Of a stretch of 64,000 nucleotides of DNA, positions 10,357 to 18,445 are shown piece by piece (within the stretch, counting starts at the first letter, position 1; every line of letters begins with the position of its first letter). The translations under genes and the position numbers were made by a program. This DNA comes from Nocardioides sp. dk884 (GTDB taxonomy: Bacteria > Actinomycetota > Actinomycetes > Propionibacteriales > Nocardioidaceae): assembly GCF_009557055.1 (NCBI RefSeq), contig NZ_CP045649.1, forward strand, positions 1,215,501-1,279,500, given 5' to 3'. The notes below the pieces were generated by a model. That model made no database searches and was not told the origin of the DNA. It saw only the letters and a list, made by a program, of their open reading frames with translations.

Positions 10357-10725
10357 GTGACCACCCAGACCACGCCCTCCCGTCGTTCGAGCCTCGTCCG
10401 CCGGAGCTCCATCGTGCTGTTGACCTCCACGGCGCTCCTCGCGATCGCCGGCCCGGCGAGCGCCGACGTGCCGGAGGGCTGGTCCGACCCCGACGCCGTC
10501 GACACCTGGACCGCCCTGCTGCTCTTCGCGCTGATCCCGATCGGCATGGCGCTGGTGATCACGCTGCTGGTCTACCTGCCGGCGATCATCCGCGGCGAGC
10601 GGCTGACCCCGGGCGCCCCGCACATCGAGAACCAGTGGATCGGTGGCCCGCGCCAGGGCACCGCCGAGCTCGCCGCGCCCGACGGCGAGGGCTCGGAAGC
10701 CGGTGGAGCCAGTGCCCGCTGGTGA
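10357..10725 (+). CDS. small exported or membrane protein, unknown function
   Basis: A 122-residue protein with a basic N-terminus, a hydrophobic segment at about residues 18-32 ending in the signal-peptidase-like GPASA, an acidic stretch, a second hydrophobic segment at about residues 50-75 (LLLFALIPIGMALVITLLVY), and a polar tail. It is therefore either a cleaved preprotein with one transmembrane helix or a two-helix protein. It is not a family I can name. GTG 10357 follows a TATCCT -10 element. The DUF5130-like gene overlaps its end, so the two form an operon. Confidence 0.7.
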   Translation: MTTQTTPSRRSSLVRRSSIVLLTSTALLAIAGPASADVPEGWSDPDAVDTWTALLLFALIPIGMALVITLLVYLPAIIRGERLTPGAPHIENQWIGGPRQGTAELAAPDGEGSEAGGASARW

Positions 10726-11098
10726 GTCCGTCTTCACCCGGGGCGAGCTGCTCGCCCTCGAGGCGGCGATCCGCCAGGCGGAGCTCGACTCGCGCGTCGA
10801 GTTCTCCGTCTTCGTCGGCAACGCCGAGGGCGATCCCCGGGCGTTCGCGACGAGCCTGCACAACACGCTGGTCGCGCCCGCGCGCAGCATCCTGATCATG
10901 GTCGACCCCCAGCGCCGTGCGCTGGAGGTCGTCACCGGCGGCTGGGTGCGCCGCAACCTCAGCGACGCCCAGGTCGAGCTGGCGGCGCTGGCCATGCAGC
11001 GGGCGTTCGCCGAAGGCGAGCTGCTCGACGGCCTGCGGGCGGGGATCAGCCTCCTCGCCGAGCACGCCCGCACCCCGCGCACGCTGCACGCGCGCTGA
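10703..11098 (+). CDS. DUF5130-like protein (TPM-related fold)
   Basis: A 131-residue soluble protein. The body resembles the actinobacterial DUF5130 group: GESVFTRGELLALEAAIRQA, FSVFVGNAEGDPR, ILIMVDPQRRALEVVTGG, which suggests a TPM-like alpha/beta fold. Function is unknown. The start is ambiguous: GTG 10703, GTG 10712 and longer upstream starts are all in frame inside the previous gene; conservation should begin near GESVF, so a short form is preferred. The overlap with the small membrane protein gene implies translational coupling and a possible joint role at the membrane. Confidence 0.72.
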   Translation: MEPVPAGESVFTRGELLALEAAIRQAELDSRVEFSVFVGNAEGDPRAFATSLHNTLVAPARSILIMVDPQRRALEVVTGGWVRRNLSDAQVELAALAMQRAFAEGELLDGLRAGISLLAEHARTPRTLHAR

Positions 11099-11141
11099 CT
11101 CGTCCCCCGCCGGCGTTCTGAGCCCGGGGTGGCTCGGGTGG

Positions 11142-11212
11142 GTGTTTTTCCGCGCAATTGCGCGGAAAAGCACCGTCCGCGGCGGTTTCGAGGTGCCAAA
11201 CCCAGCAATTGC
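11142..11212. repeat. cluster of AT-containing palindromes (GCAATTGC element)
   Basis: A 24-bp perfect palindrome covers 11146-11169 (half-site TTTTCCGCGCAA), extending with one mismatch to 11142-11173. A second dyad, GGTTT/AAACC, spans 11184-11202, and a second GCAATTGC core lies at 11205-11212. The cluster is in the 242-bp gap between two convergent genes and encodes nothing. It may be a small dispersed repeat or a protein-binding site. Confidence 0.6.
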
Positions 11213-11279
11213 GCAGTTACGCGCGCAACCTCCAGCGACGGCGGCGGCGGCGTACGACGCAGACCGGCCACTGACGCCA

Positions 11280-11313
11280 CAGGGCGGCGACCACCGAGGT
11301 GGTCGCCGCCCTG
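11280..11313. terminator. terminator downstream of pepN
   Basis: A 16-bp perfect stem (11280-11295 with 11298-11313) with a minimal loop, 27 bp from the pepN stop codon on the minus strand; it would also stop rightward transcription. Confidence 0.7.
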
Positions 11314-11340
11314 TCGTCGTTCAACGGGCCGTGCGCGGGG

Positions 11341-13902
11341 TCAGCGGCGGCTGTCCCGCTCCTGGGCCGCGAGGGCGCGGGCCGCGTCGGCACGACCCTC
11401 CCGGGCGTAGCGCACGGCGCCGGCGGGGGCCGAGGTGCTCTCCACCCACGCGTCCACCCGCGCGAGCAGCTCGGGGGAGGCGAGCGGCTTGGGGAAGCCG
11501 TACTCGAGCATCACCGAGGCCTTGTGGAAGCCGAGGGTGTCGATGACGGTCTCGGCGGCCTCGAGGTACTTCTCCAGGTACGGCGCGGTGACGTCGTCCT
11601 GGCCGTGGCGGAAGATCGACAGCACCATCTCGCGCGAGGTCTCGTTGGGCGTCGCGGGGTCGAGGATGGCGCTCCAGCCGGCGGCCTTGGCCTCGGCGGT
11701 GGGCTGGGCGACCCGGGCGGCGGCGGCCTTCTCCTTGCCGGAGATGGTGTGGTCGCGGCCCAGCTCGGCCTGGATCTCGGACTCGCCGAAGCGGCCGGCG
11801 GCCGTCAGCGCGGTGATCAGCCACCAGCGCAGGTCCTGGTCGACCGCGAGCCCCTCGATCGTGGTGCTGCCGTCGAGCAGGGCGACCAGCTCGTCGAGGG
11901 CGGCGTCGCTGTGCGCGGCGTTCGCCCAGGCCCGCACGAAGGTGAGCTGGTGGTCGCTGCCCGGCTCGGCGGTGCGGGCGAGCTCGCGCAGGCCCGACTC
12001 CCACTCCGCACGCAGCGCGTCGCGGTGCTCCGGGGCGCTGTAGGAGCTGACCGCCAGCGCGGCGTACGTCGGGATCCGGGTGACGCCCCACGAGTCCGTC
12101 TCGGTGGCGATGTTGGCCAGCACCAGGCGCACGAAGTCCGTGGCCGCCATCTCGGCGTCGCGGGTCATGTCCCAGGCCGAGCCCCAGACCAGCGCGCGGG
12201 CCAGGGAGTCGTCGAGGCGGGACAGTCCGCCGTCGACGACGGTGGCCAGGGAGCGCTCGTCGAGGCGGATCTTGGCGTAGGCGTGGTCCTCGTCGTTGAG
12301 CAGCAGCAGGTCGGGCTGGCGCACGCCGGCGAGCTGCTCGACCACGGTGGTCGCGCCCTCGACGTCGATCTCGAGGTAGTCGCGGCGCACCAGGCGGCCG
12401 TCCACGTCGTCGTACAGGCCGATGCCGAGGCGGTGACGGCGCAGGGTCGGCCAGTCGGGGTGCGCGGTCTGTGCGACCGAGAACGAGGTGTAGGTGCCGT
12501 CCTCGGCGACCTCGAAGACCGGGGAGAGGGTGTTGACGCCGGCGGTCTGCAGCCACTCCTGGGCCCAGCCGGACAGCTCACGGCCCGAGGAGCGCTCGAG
12601 GGCGGCCAGCAGGTCGTCGAAGGTGGCGTTGCCGAACTCATGGTCGCGGAAGTACTGGCGCAGCCCGGCCAGGAACGGCTCCAGCCCGACCCAGGCCACC
12701 AGCTGCTTGAGCACCGAGGCGCCCTTGGCGTAGGTGATCATGTCGAAGTTGACCTCGACCGCGTGCAGGTCGACGTTGTCGGCCGCGATCGGGTGGGTGC
12801 TGGGCAGCTGGTCGGCGCGGTAGCCGGTCTGCTTGCGCGCGTTGGCGAAGCCGGTCCAGGCGTCGGTGAAGTCGGTGGCCTCGGCCTCGCAGAAGTAGCA
12901 GGCCCACTCCGCGAACGACTCGTTGAGCCAGAGGTCGTCCCACCACTTCATGGTCACCAGGTCGCCGAACCACATGTGCGCCATCTCGTGGGTGATCACC
13001 GAGCAGCGGAACTCATAGAACGAGCGCGGCTGGCGGCTGCGGGGGAGGTACTCATCGCGCAGCGTCACGCAGCCGGCGTTCTCCATCGCGCCCATGTTGT
13101 ACTCCGGCACGTAGAGCTGGTCGTACTTGCCGAAGGGGTAGGGGTAGTCGAACTGCTCCTCGAAGAACGCGAAGCTCTGCTTGGTGATCTTGACCAGCTC
13201 GTCGGTGTCCATGTGCTCGACCAGCGACTGGCGGCAGTAGTGGCCCAGCGGGATCTGGCCGAAGCGGCCCTCGTAGACGTCGAACTCCGCGTGGTACTCA
13301 CCGGCCACGATCGCGGTGATGTAGGTCGACATCGGCTTGGTCTCGGGGAAGCGCCACACCGCGGTGTCCTCGCCGAGAGCCTCGGGCTCCGGGGTGGGGG
13401 CGTTGGAGACGACCACCCAGTGCGCGGGGGCGGTGACGTTGAAGGTGAAGACCGACTTGAGGTCGGGCTGCTCGAAGGTGGTGAAGACCCGGCGCGCGTC
13501 GGGGACCTCGAACTGGCTGTAGAGGTAGACCCGGTCGTCGACGGGGTCCACGAAGCGGTGCAGGCCCTCGCCGGTGTGGGAGTAGGTGCAGCGGGCGCGC
13601 ACGACCAGCTCGTTGTCGGCGGCCAGGTCGCTCAGCGCGATCCGGCTGTCGGCGTACGCCGTGGCCGGGTCGAGCTCGCGCCCGTTCAGGGTGATCGACT
13701 CGACGGTGGCGTCGACCAGGTCGGCGAAGGTCTCGGCACCGGGCTCGGCGCAGGTGAACCGGATCGTGGTGGTCGAGCCGAAGGTGCCGTCGTAGCGGTC
13801 GACGGTGCCCATGGTGAGGTCCAGGTCGACGGTGTACGACGCGATGTCCAGGAGGGCGGCGCGGGTGGCGGCCTCGTCCCTGGTGAGGTTGGTTCCAGGC
13901 AT
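11341..13902 (-). CDS. pepN: aminopeptidase N (M1 zinc metallopeptidase)
   Basis: An 853-residue cytoplasmic M1 peptidase that removes N-terminal residues from peptides, downstream of Clp and proteasome degradation. Visible landmarks are the exopeptidase motif GAMENAG, the zinc motif HEMAHMWFGD with the third ligand Glu in NESFAEW, and a long helical ERAP1-like C-terminal domain (family TIGR02412 of actinobacteria). ATG 13902 begins the conserved MPGTNLTRDEAATR; an upstream ATG at 14040 would add an unlikely 46 residues. CAGGAT lies seven bases before the start, so the mRNA may be leaderless. The promoter region is shared with the divergent CHAP gene. Confidence 0.95.
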   Translation of the reverse strand: MPGTNLTRDEAATRAALLDIASYTVDLDLTMGTVDRYDGTFGSTTTIRFTCAEPGAETFADLVDATVESITLNGRELDPATAYADSRIALSDLAADNELVVRARCTYSHTGEGLHRFVDPVDDRVYLYSQFEVPDARRVFTTFEQPDLKSVFTFNVTAPAHWVVVSNAPTPEPEALGEDTAVWRFPETKPMSTYITAIVAGEYHAEFDVYEGRFGQIPLGHYCRQSLVEHMDTDELVKITKQSFAFFEEQFDYPYPFGKYDQLYVPEYNMGAMENAGCVTLRDEYLPRSRQPRSFYEFRCSVITHEMAHMWFGDLVTMKWWDDLWLNESFAEWACYFCEAEATDFTDAWTGFANARKQTGYRADQLPSTHPIAADNVDLHAVEVNFDMITYAKGASVLKQLVAWVGLEPFLAGLRQYFRDHEFGNATFDDLLAALERSSGRELSGWAQEWLQTAGVNTLSPVFEVAEDGTYTSFSVAQTAHPDWPTLRRHRLGIGLYDDVDGRLVRRDYLEIDVEGATTVVEQLAGVRQPDLLLLNDEDHAYAKIRLDERSLATVVDGGLSRLDDSLARALVWGSAWDMTRDAEMAATDFVRLVLANIATETDSWGVTRIPTYAALAVSSYSAPEHRDALRAEWESGLRELARTAEPGSDHQLTFVRAWANAAHSDAALDELVALLDGSTTIEGLAVDQDLRWWLITALTAAGRFGESEIQAELGRDHTISGKEKAAAARVAQPTAEAKAAGWSAILDPATPNETSREMVLSIFRHGQDDVTAPYLEKYLEAAETVIDTLGFHKASVMLEYGFPKPLASPELLARVDAWVESTSAPAGAVRYAREGRADAARALAAQERDSRR

Positions 13903-13995
13903 GAGGTCGATCCTGCCACCGAGCCCGCGACCTGGTGAACCGGCCGGTAGCCAGAGCTCCTGCGCCAGTGCCGACACGCCCGACCGCGCGGGTAA

Positions 13996-14013
13996 AATTA
14001 CACGCAAGTAATT
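13996..14013. promoter_or_regulatory. palindromic operator-like site between pepN and the CHAP gene
   Basis: AATTAC and GTAATT separated by six bases (13996-14013), in an AT-rich patch of the divergent intergenic region. The spacing suits a dimeric helix-turn-helix regulator. No regulator gene is adjacent. Confidence 0.45.
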
Positions 14014-14047
14014 CGGCCCTCGGCGTGTCACGCTTGACAACTTTCAC

Positions 14048-14053
14048 TACAGT
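14048..14053 (+). promoter_or_regulatory. leaderless -10 element of the CHAP gene
   Basis: TACAGT six bases before GTG 14060. The TTGACA at 14034-14039 is only 8 bases upstream, too close to act as its -35. Confidence 0.5.
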
Positions 14054-14059
14054 CGTCCT

Positions 14060-15715
14060 GTGCATCAGCAGTCACAGCGGCCTCGCGCCCGGCGTCTCCT
14101 CGCCTCGACCGGGTGCTGGCTCCTGCTCGTCACGGGCCTGCTCGTGGTCCCGTCGAGCACGGCCGGCGCGGCCTCGACCTACCTGTGCACCGGGTACGCC
14201 GCGTGCCAGAAGGCGGGCTACAAGCACCACGGGTACGCCGGCAACAACAACACGATGTACTGGCGGATGTACGCCGGGCACAACTGCACCAACTACGTGG
14301 CCTACCGGCTGGTGAAGGCCGGCATGCCCAACGTGCGCCCCTGGTCGGGCAGCGGCAACGCCAGCAACTGGGGCGCCGCGATGTCCTCGATCACCGACGC
14401 CACGCCGCGGGTCGGGGCGGTGGCCTGGTGGCGCGCGAACGTCCCCGGCGCGGGATCCAGCGGCCACGTCGCCTACGTCGAGCAGGTCGTGAGCCCCACC
14501 GAGATCGTGGTCTCCGAGGACAGCTGGGGCGGTGACTTCCACTGGCGCCGCATCACCAAGACCGGCACCGGCTGGCCGAGCGGCTTCATCCACTTCATCG
14601 ACAGCGAGATCGTCAACGTCGAGCCCCCCAAGATCACCGACCCGCCGGCCGTGGGCTCCACGGTGAGCGCGACCGCAGGGCGGTGGCAGCCCGCCGCCAA
14701 CCTGCGCTACCAGTGGCTCGCGGACGGCAAGGCGGTGAGCGGCGCGACCGCCGCCTCCTTCGCCCCGCCGCCCGCGCTGCGCGGCGCGCGCCTCGCCCTG
14801 CAGGTCACCGCGCAGAAGGCGGGCTACACCGCCGCCTCCGTGGTGGCCGCCGCACCGGCGCCGGTCGCGCCCGGCACCCTGGCCCCCGCCACGGCGCCCG
14901 TCGTCACCGGCGAGCCGTACGTCGGGGAGGTGCTGCGCGCCGGCAGTGCGGGCTGGCAGCCGGCCGCGGAGTCCCTGGTCTATCGCTGGCTGGTCGACGG
15001 CGAGCTGATCCCGCGCCAGACCGGGCCCGAGCTCGAGCTGACCCCCGCGCATGTCGGTCGCAGCATCACCGCGCGGGTCACCGCGCGTGCCGCCGGCTAC
15101 CTGGCCGCCCAGCAGTTCTCCGCCCCGACCGCGCCGGTGCTGGCCGGCACGATCGAGGTGACCTCGCCGTACCGCATCACCGGCCAGGTGGGCGAGACCG
15201 TGCAGGTCGGCCGCCGCCTCACGGTGGTGCCCGGCACGGTGGTGCCCGCCGACGCGCAGGTCTCCTACACCTGGCTGCGCGACGGCGCGCCGATCCCGGG
15301 CGCGACCGGGTCGACGTACGACGTGGTCGCCGCCGACCTCGGTCGTGCGATCAGCGTCCAGGTCGACCACACCCGGGCCCGCTACAGCCCGCTGACCGCG
15401 ATCGTGCCAACCGGGCCGCGGGTGACCGCGCCGACCGAGATGCGGCTCAAGGCCGTCGGCAAGCCGCTGCGTGCGGTGGTGCGGGTCAAGCTGCTCGCGC
15501 CCGGGACGACCCCGGCCGGGTCGGTCACGATGACGGTGCAGGGGCGCACCCAGGAGGTCGCGCTGACCGGCGGCACGGCACGGGTCGTGCTGACCGGTCT
15601 CAAGGCCGGGCAGCGTCGCGTGGTCGTGCGCTACGGGGGAGTGGACCCGGTGCTGGGCGCCCAGGGAGCGGTGAAGGTGCTCGTGCCGAAGCGTCCCCAG
15701 CGCCCCAAGCGCTGA
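14060..15715 (+). CDS. secreted CHAP-domain peptidoglycan hydrolase with Ig-like repeats
   Basis: A 551-residue exported protein. A Sec signal peptide covers about residues 1-38 (basic start, hydrophobic core, cleavage near AGAA). The CHAP amidase/endopeptidase domain follows to about residue 185 with catalytic Cys76 in [11 protein letters not shown] and His136 in [10 protein letters not shown]. Then come three Ig-like repeats of roughly 90 residues, each with a YxWLxDG core and a GY motif, and a final beta-sandwich (Big_3_5-like) to the end. CHAP enzymes cut peptidoglycan stems or cross-bridges; the repeats probably bind the wall or act as a spacer. No wall anchor motif is seen. Specificity is unknown. 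Confidence 0.87.
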   Translation: MHQQSQRPRARRLLASTGCWLLLVTGLLVVPSSTAGAASTYLCTGYAACQKAGYKHHGYAGNNNTMYWRMYAGHNCTNYVAYRLVKAGMPNVRPWSGSGNASNWGAAMSSITDATPRVGAVAWWRANVPGAGSSGHVAYVEQVVSPTEIVVSEDSWGGDFHWRRITKTGTGWPSGFIHFIDSEIVNVEPPKITDPPAVGSTVSATAGRWQPAANLRYQWLADGKAVSGATAASFAPPPALRGARLALQVTAQKAGYTAASVVAAAPAPVAPGTLAPATAPVVTGEPYVGEVLRAGSAGWQPAAESLVYRWLVDGELIPRQTGPELELTPAHVGRSITARVTARAAGYLAAQQFSAPTAPVLAGTIEVTSPYRITGQVGETVQVGRRLTVVPGTVVPADAQVSYTWLRDGAPIPGATGSTYDVVAADLGRAISVQVDHTRARYSPLTAIVPTGPRVTAPTEMRLKAVGKPLRAVVRVKLLAPGTTPAGSVTMTVQGRTQEVALTGGTARVVLTGLKAGQRRVVVRYGGVDPVLGAQGAVKVLVPKRPQRPKR

Positions 15716-15780
15716 CACCTGCCGGTCCGCCGCGGGCGTGCCGCGGAATCAGGTCGCCCGGCACCGTGTTGGATCGGGTC

Positions 15781-16383
15781 ATGACGACCAACGCCGATTT
15801 CTGGTTCGACCCCGCCTGCCCGTTCGCCTGGGTGACCTCCCGCTGGATCCTCGAGGTCGAGAAGGTCCGCGACATCTCCGTGACCTGGCACATCATGAGC
15901 CTGGCCTACCTCAACCAGGACAAGGACATCCCGGAGGAGTACCGCGAGTTCCTCAAGACCGCGTGGCAGCCGGTGCGCGTCTGCATGGCCGCGGAGCAGA
16001 AGCACGGCAAGGAGGTCCTGGCGCCGCTCTACACCGCGCTGGGCACCCGCCGCCACAACGAGGGCGCCGAGCTCACCCGCGAGACGATCCAGGCCGCGCT
16101 CGAGGAGGCCGGGCTCCCGACCGACCTGGCCGACGCGATGGACGACTCCTCCTACGACGAGGAGATCCGCCGCTCCCACCACCTCGGCATGGACCAGGTC
16201 GGCGACGACGTCGGCACGCCCACGATCGCCATCGAGGGCACCGCGTTCTTCGGCCCCGTGCTGACCTCGATCCCGCGCGGCGAGGAGGCCGGGAAGGTGT
16301 GGGACGGCGCGGTCGCGCTCGCGTCCTACCCCTACTTCTTCGAGCTGAAGCGCTCGCGCACCGCCCCGCTCGACTTCAGCTGA
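15781..16383 (+). CDS. DsbA-like mycothiol-dependent nitroreductase homologue (Rv2466c family)
   Basis: A 200-residue DsbA-type thioredoxin-fold protein closely matching the mycobacterial Rv2466c family: [15 protein letters not shown] at the N-terminus, [27 protein letters not shown], and the C-terminal FFELKRSRT. Rv2466c is a mycothiol-dependent oxidoreductase that activates nitro-prodrugs. The active site here reads CPFA rather than CPWC, so the resolving cysteine is Ala and only a one-cysteine mechanism with mycothiol is possible. ATG 15781 lies six bases after TTGGAT (15769-15774), a near-consensus -10, suggesting a leaderless mRNA. It stands alone between two secreted wall enzymes. Confidence 0.88.
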   Translation: MTTNADFWFDPACPFAWVTSRWILEVEKVRDISVTWHIMSLAYLNQDKDIPEEYREFLKTAWQPVRVCMAAEQKHGKEVLAPLYTALGTRRHNEGAELTRETIQAALEEAGLPTDLADAMDDSSYDEEIRRSHHLGMDQVGDDVGTPTIAIEGTAFFGPVLTSIPRGEEAGKVWDGAVALASYPYFFELKRSRTAPLDFS

Positions 16384-16435
16384 GCGGCGGTCGCCGCAGT
16401 CGCCGGGCTCGACCCCGCTGGCGTCCTCACGCATC

Positions 16436-17635
16436 ATGGAACCCATGCGTCACTCGGGACACAGCTCCGGACCAGCCATGCGCGGGCGCGCGTGGCTGGT
16501 CGCCGTCGTCGCCCTGACGGGGCTGCTCGCCCCGCCGGGGGCGGCGGCGAGCCCGGCCACCGAGCGGCTCGCGCTGGGTGCTCCCGACGCCTCGGGCGTC
16601 CGCACCGCCGAGGTCGCGCTCGGGGAGCGGCTGGTCGTGCCGGTCGCCGGGGGCGCCCGCACCCGGCACCTCGACACCGCGGCGTACTCGATGGTCGGGG
16701 TGACGTGGCGCGGTGAGGTCGAGCCCGCGGTGCGGGTCCGCAGCCGCAGCGCCGGGTCATGGACCGGATGGCGCCCGCTCGAGACGCTCGAGGACGGACC
16801 CGGCGAGGGCGGTGGCGGGGAGACCAGCAGCGCACGCGGCACCCACCCGCTGTGGGTCGACGACTCCGACGGGGTGCAGGTCGAGGTGGCCGGCGCCTCC
16901 GGCACCCCGCGCGCCCTGACGCTGGTGCTCATCGACCCGGGGTCGCGGGCCGCGGACGCCGCGACCACACCCTCGGTGCCGCCGGCCCGCGCGGCCGTGC
17001 CGGGGCTCGCGCGCGCCGCGAAGCCGTCCCGGGCGCCGCGCCCCGCGCTGCGCACCCGCTCGGACTGGGGTGCCAACGAGCGCTGGCGCGACGGTCGGCC
17101 CAGCTACAACCGCCAGCTCAAGCAGGTGCACATCCACCACACGGTGAACGCCAACAACTACTCACGTCGCGACGTGCCCGGGCTGCTGCGCGGCATGTAC
17201 CGGTACCACACCAAGAGCCTCGGCTGGTCCGACATCGGCTACAACTTCCTGGTCGACCGGTTCGGGCGGATCTGGGTGGGGCGCGCGGGCGGCCCGGCGA
17301 ACCGGGTCCGGGGCGCGCACACGCTGGGCTTCAACCACACCTCGGTGGGCATCGCGGTCATCGGCAACCACGAGACCGCGCACCCGACACGGCGCACGAT
17401 GAACGCCCTGGTCGCGCTGAGCGCCTGGAAGCTGGACAAGGCCGGCAGCGGCGCGACCGGCAGGGTCTGGGGCCGCTCGGAGGGCAGCGACCGCTACCCC
17501 GCCCGCGCCCGGGTGCGTCTGCCGATCATCGACGGCCACCGCGACACCAACGACACCGCCTGCCCGGGCCAGCTGCTCTACAACCGCCTCGGCAACCTCC
17601 GCGGCCGCGCCCAGAACCGCATCGACCGCTTCTGA
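16436..17635 (+). CDS. secreted PGRP/Amidase_2 N-acetylmuramoyl-L-alanine amidase
   Basis: A 399-residue exported amidase that would cleave the MurNAc-L-Ala bond of peptidoglycan. A signal peptide lies at about residues 16-40 (RGRAWLVAVVALTGLLA). Residues 45-180 form an uncharacterised beta-rich N-terminal part. The PGRP domain starts at RSDWGANERW and holds the zinc ligands His in VHIHHTVN, His in IDGHRDTND and Cys in ACPGQLLY. Starts at 16436 and 16445 are both possible; the second follows CATCAT at the right distance for leaderless transcription. It ends at the 22-bp tandem repeat. Turnover or daughter-cell separation is the likely role. Confidence 0.88.
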   Translation: MEPMRHSGHSSGPAMRGRAWLVAVVALTGLLAPPGAAASPATERLALGAPDASGVRTAEVALGERLVVPVAGGARTRHLDTAAYSMVGVTWRGEVEPAVRVRSRSAGSWTGWRPLETLEDGPGEGGGGETSSARGTHPLWVDDSDGVQVEVAGASGTPRALTLVLIDPGSRAADAATTPSVPPARAAVPGLARAAKPSRAPRPALRTRSDWGANERWRDGRPSYNRQLKQVHIHHTVNANNYSRRDVPGLLRGMYRYHTKSLGWSDIGYNFLVDRFGRIWVGRAGGPANRVRGAHTLGFNHTSVGIAVIGNHETAHPTRRTMNALVALSAWKLDKAGSGATGRVWGRSEGSDRYPARARVRLPIIDGHRDTNDTACPGQLLYNRLGNLRGRAQNRIDRF

Positions 17636-17640
17636 CCCTT

Positions 17641-17706
17641 CGCCGAGCCGGCGCGAATGGCGCGCCGAGCCGGCCCGAATGGCGCGCCGAGTCGGCGCCA
17701 ATGGCG
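17641..17706. repeat. 22-bp tandem repeat, three copies
   Basis: Three head-to-tail 22-bp units (17641-17662, 17663-17684, 17685-17706) related to GCCGAGTCGGCGCCAATGG. Each contains the small palindromes GCCGA-N-YCGGC and GGCGCC-like. They fill almost all of the 75-bp gap between two convergent stop codons. The same unit recurs at 39646-39690. Confidence 0.85.
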
Positions 17707-17710
17707 AGCA

Positions 17711-18385
17711 TCAGCTCCCGGTGATGACTCCCGCGGTGACGACCGTCATCGTGACCGCCGTCGTGGCGGCCGTGATCGCGTCGCGGACCGCCTTGGCCGC
17801 CCACGCGCCCTCGGCGACCTGCTTGGCCCGCTTGCGGACCTGGCTCGCCGGCAGCCCGGCACGGTCGACGACCTTGTGGGCGCGGTCGACGGCAGAGAGC
17901 AGCGCGACGATCGCGCCGGTGCGGGGGTCCGGCTCGCGGCCCTGGACGAGGACCGCCTCGAGCGCACGACGTACGTCGGCCTCGTGACGGGAGTCCGCCG
18001 CCGGCCAGGTTGTGGTCGGGAACAGCCCCAGCACGCGTCCCTCGCGGCGCTCGAGGATGCCGCGCTCGACCAGCCGCACCGAGAGCCGCTCCTGCAGGCC
18101 CTTGCCCAGGCGCCCGACGAGGTCCTGCGCGGAGCGCTCCTTCGTCGCGATCTCGGTCAGGGCCTCGCGCAGCACCGGATCCTCGACCGGGGCCCCGCCG
18201 ACGATCGTCCGCACGCGCGAGGTGCCCCATGCCGAACGCGGTCCCGGCTCCACGGCCCCGGCGAGCGCCAGCTCGAGCAGCACGGCGCCGCCCAGCAGCG
18301 GTCGCAGGTCGAGGCCCGTGGGCCCGCGCCCCGTCTCGTCGTCGAGGAGCAGCAGGAGGAGATCCTCTGCGATCAGCGTCACCAT
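17711..18385 (-). CDS. GPP34 family protein (Golgi phosphoprotein 3-like)
   Basis: A 224-residue GPP34-domain protein. The N-terminus VTLIAEDLLLLLLDDETGR, then LGGAVLLELALAG, and the segment LVGRLGKGLQERLSVRLVERG match the family, whose eukaryotic member GOLPH3 binds phosphatidylinositol-4-phosphate at the Golgi. Actinobacteria carry several copies of unknown function. The last 25 residues are hydrophobic and could touch the membrane. ATG 18385 follows TACGGT by seven bases, so the gene is probably leaderless. It is divergent from metG, and its coding end abuts the 22-bp repeat. Confidence 0.85.
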   Translation of the reverse strand: MVTLIAEDLLLLLLDDETGRGPTGLDLRPLLGGAVLLELALAGAVEPGPRSAWGTSRVRTIVGGAPVEDPVLREALTEIATKERSAQDLVGRLGKGLQERLSVRLVERGILERREGRVLGLFPTTTWPAADSRHEADVRRALEAVLVQGREPDPRTGAIVALLSAVDRAHKVVDRAGLPASQVRKRAKQVAEGAWAAKAVRDAITAATTAVTMTVVTAGVITGS

Positions 18386-18392
18386 GGGCCCG

Positions 18393-18439
18393 ACCGTAGC
18401 GCTCCCGACGCGAGTGATTCGCCGCACTCCTCCTAGGAT
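18393..18439. promoter_or_regulatory. back-to-back leaderless promoters of the GPP34 gene and metG
   Basis: Minus-strand -10 TACGGT at 18393-18398 (seven bases to ATG 18385) and plus-strand -10 TAGGAT at 18434-18439 (six bases to ATG 18446). Only 35 bp separate them, so the two -35 regions overlap and polymerases would compete. Confidence 0.6.
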
Positions 18440-18445
18440 TCGCCC

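Noticed and set aside
11299..13938. An 879-codon plus-strand frame opposite pepN
   Set aside because: Antisense shadow; no start signal or recognisable domain, while pepN is complete.
14034..14053. TTGACA as a -35 for the CHAP gene
   Set aside because: Only 8 bases separate it from TACAGT; a sigma-70-type promoter needs about 17.
17641..17706. CRISPR array
   Set aside because: The 22-bp units are contiguous with no spacers, and no cas gene is present.
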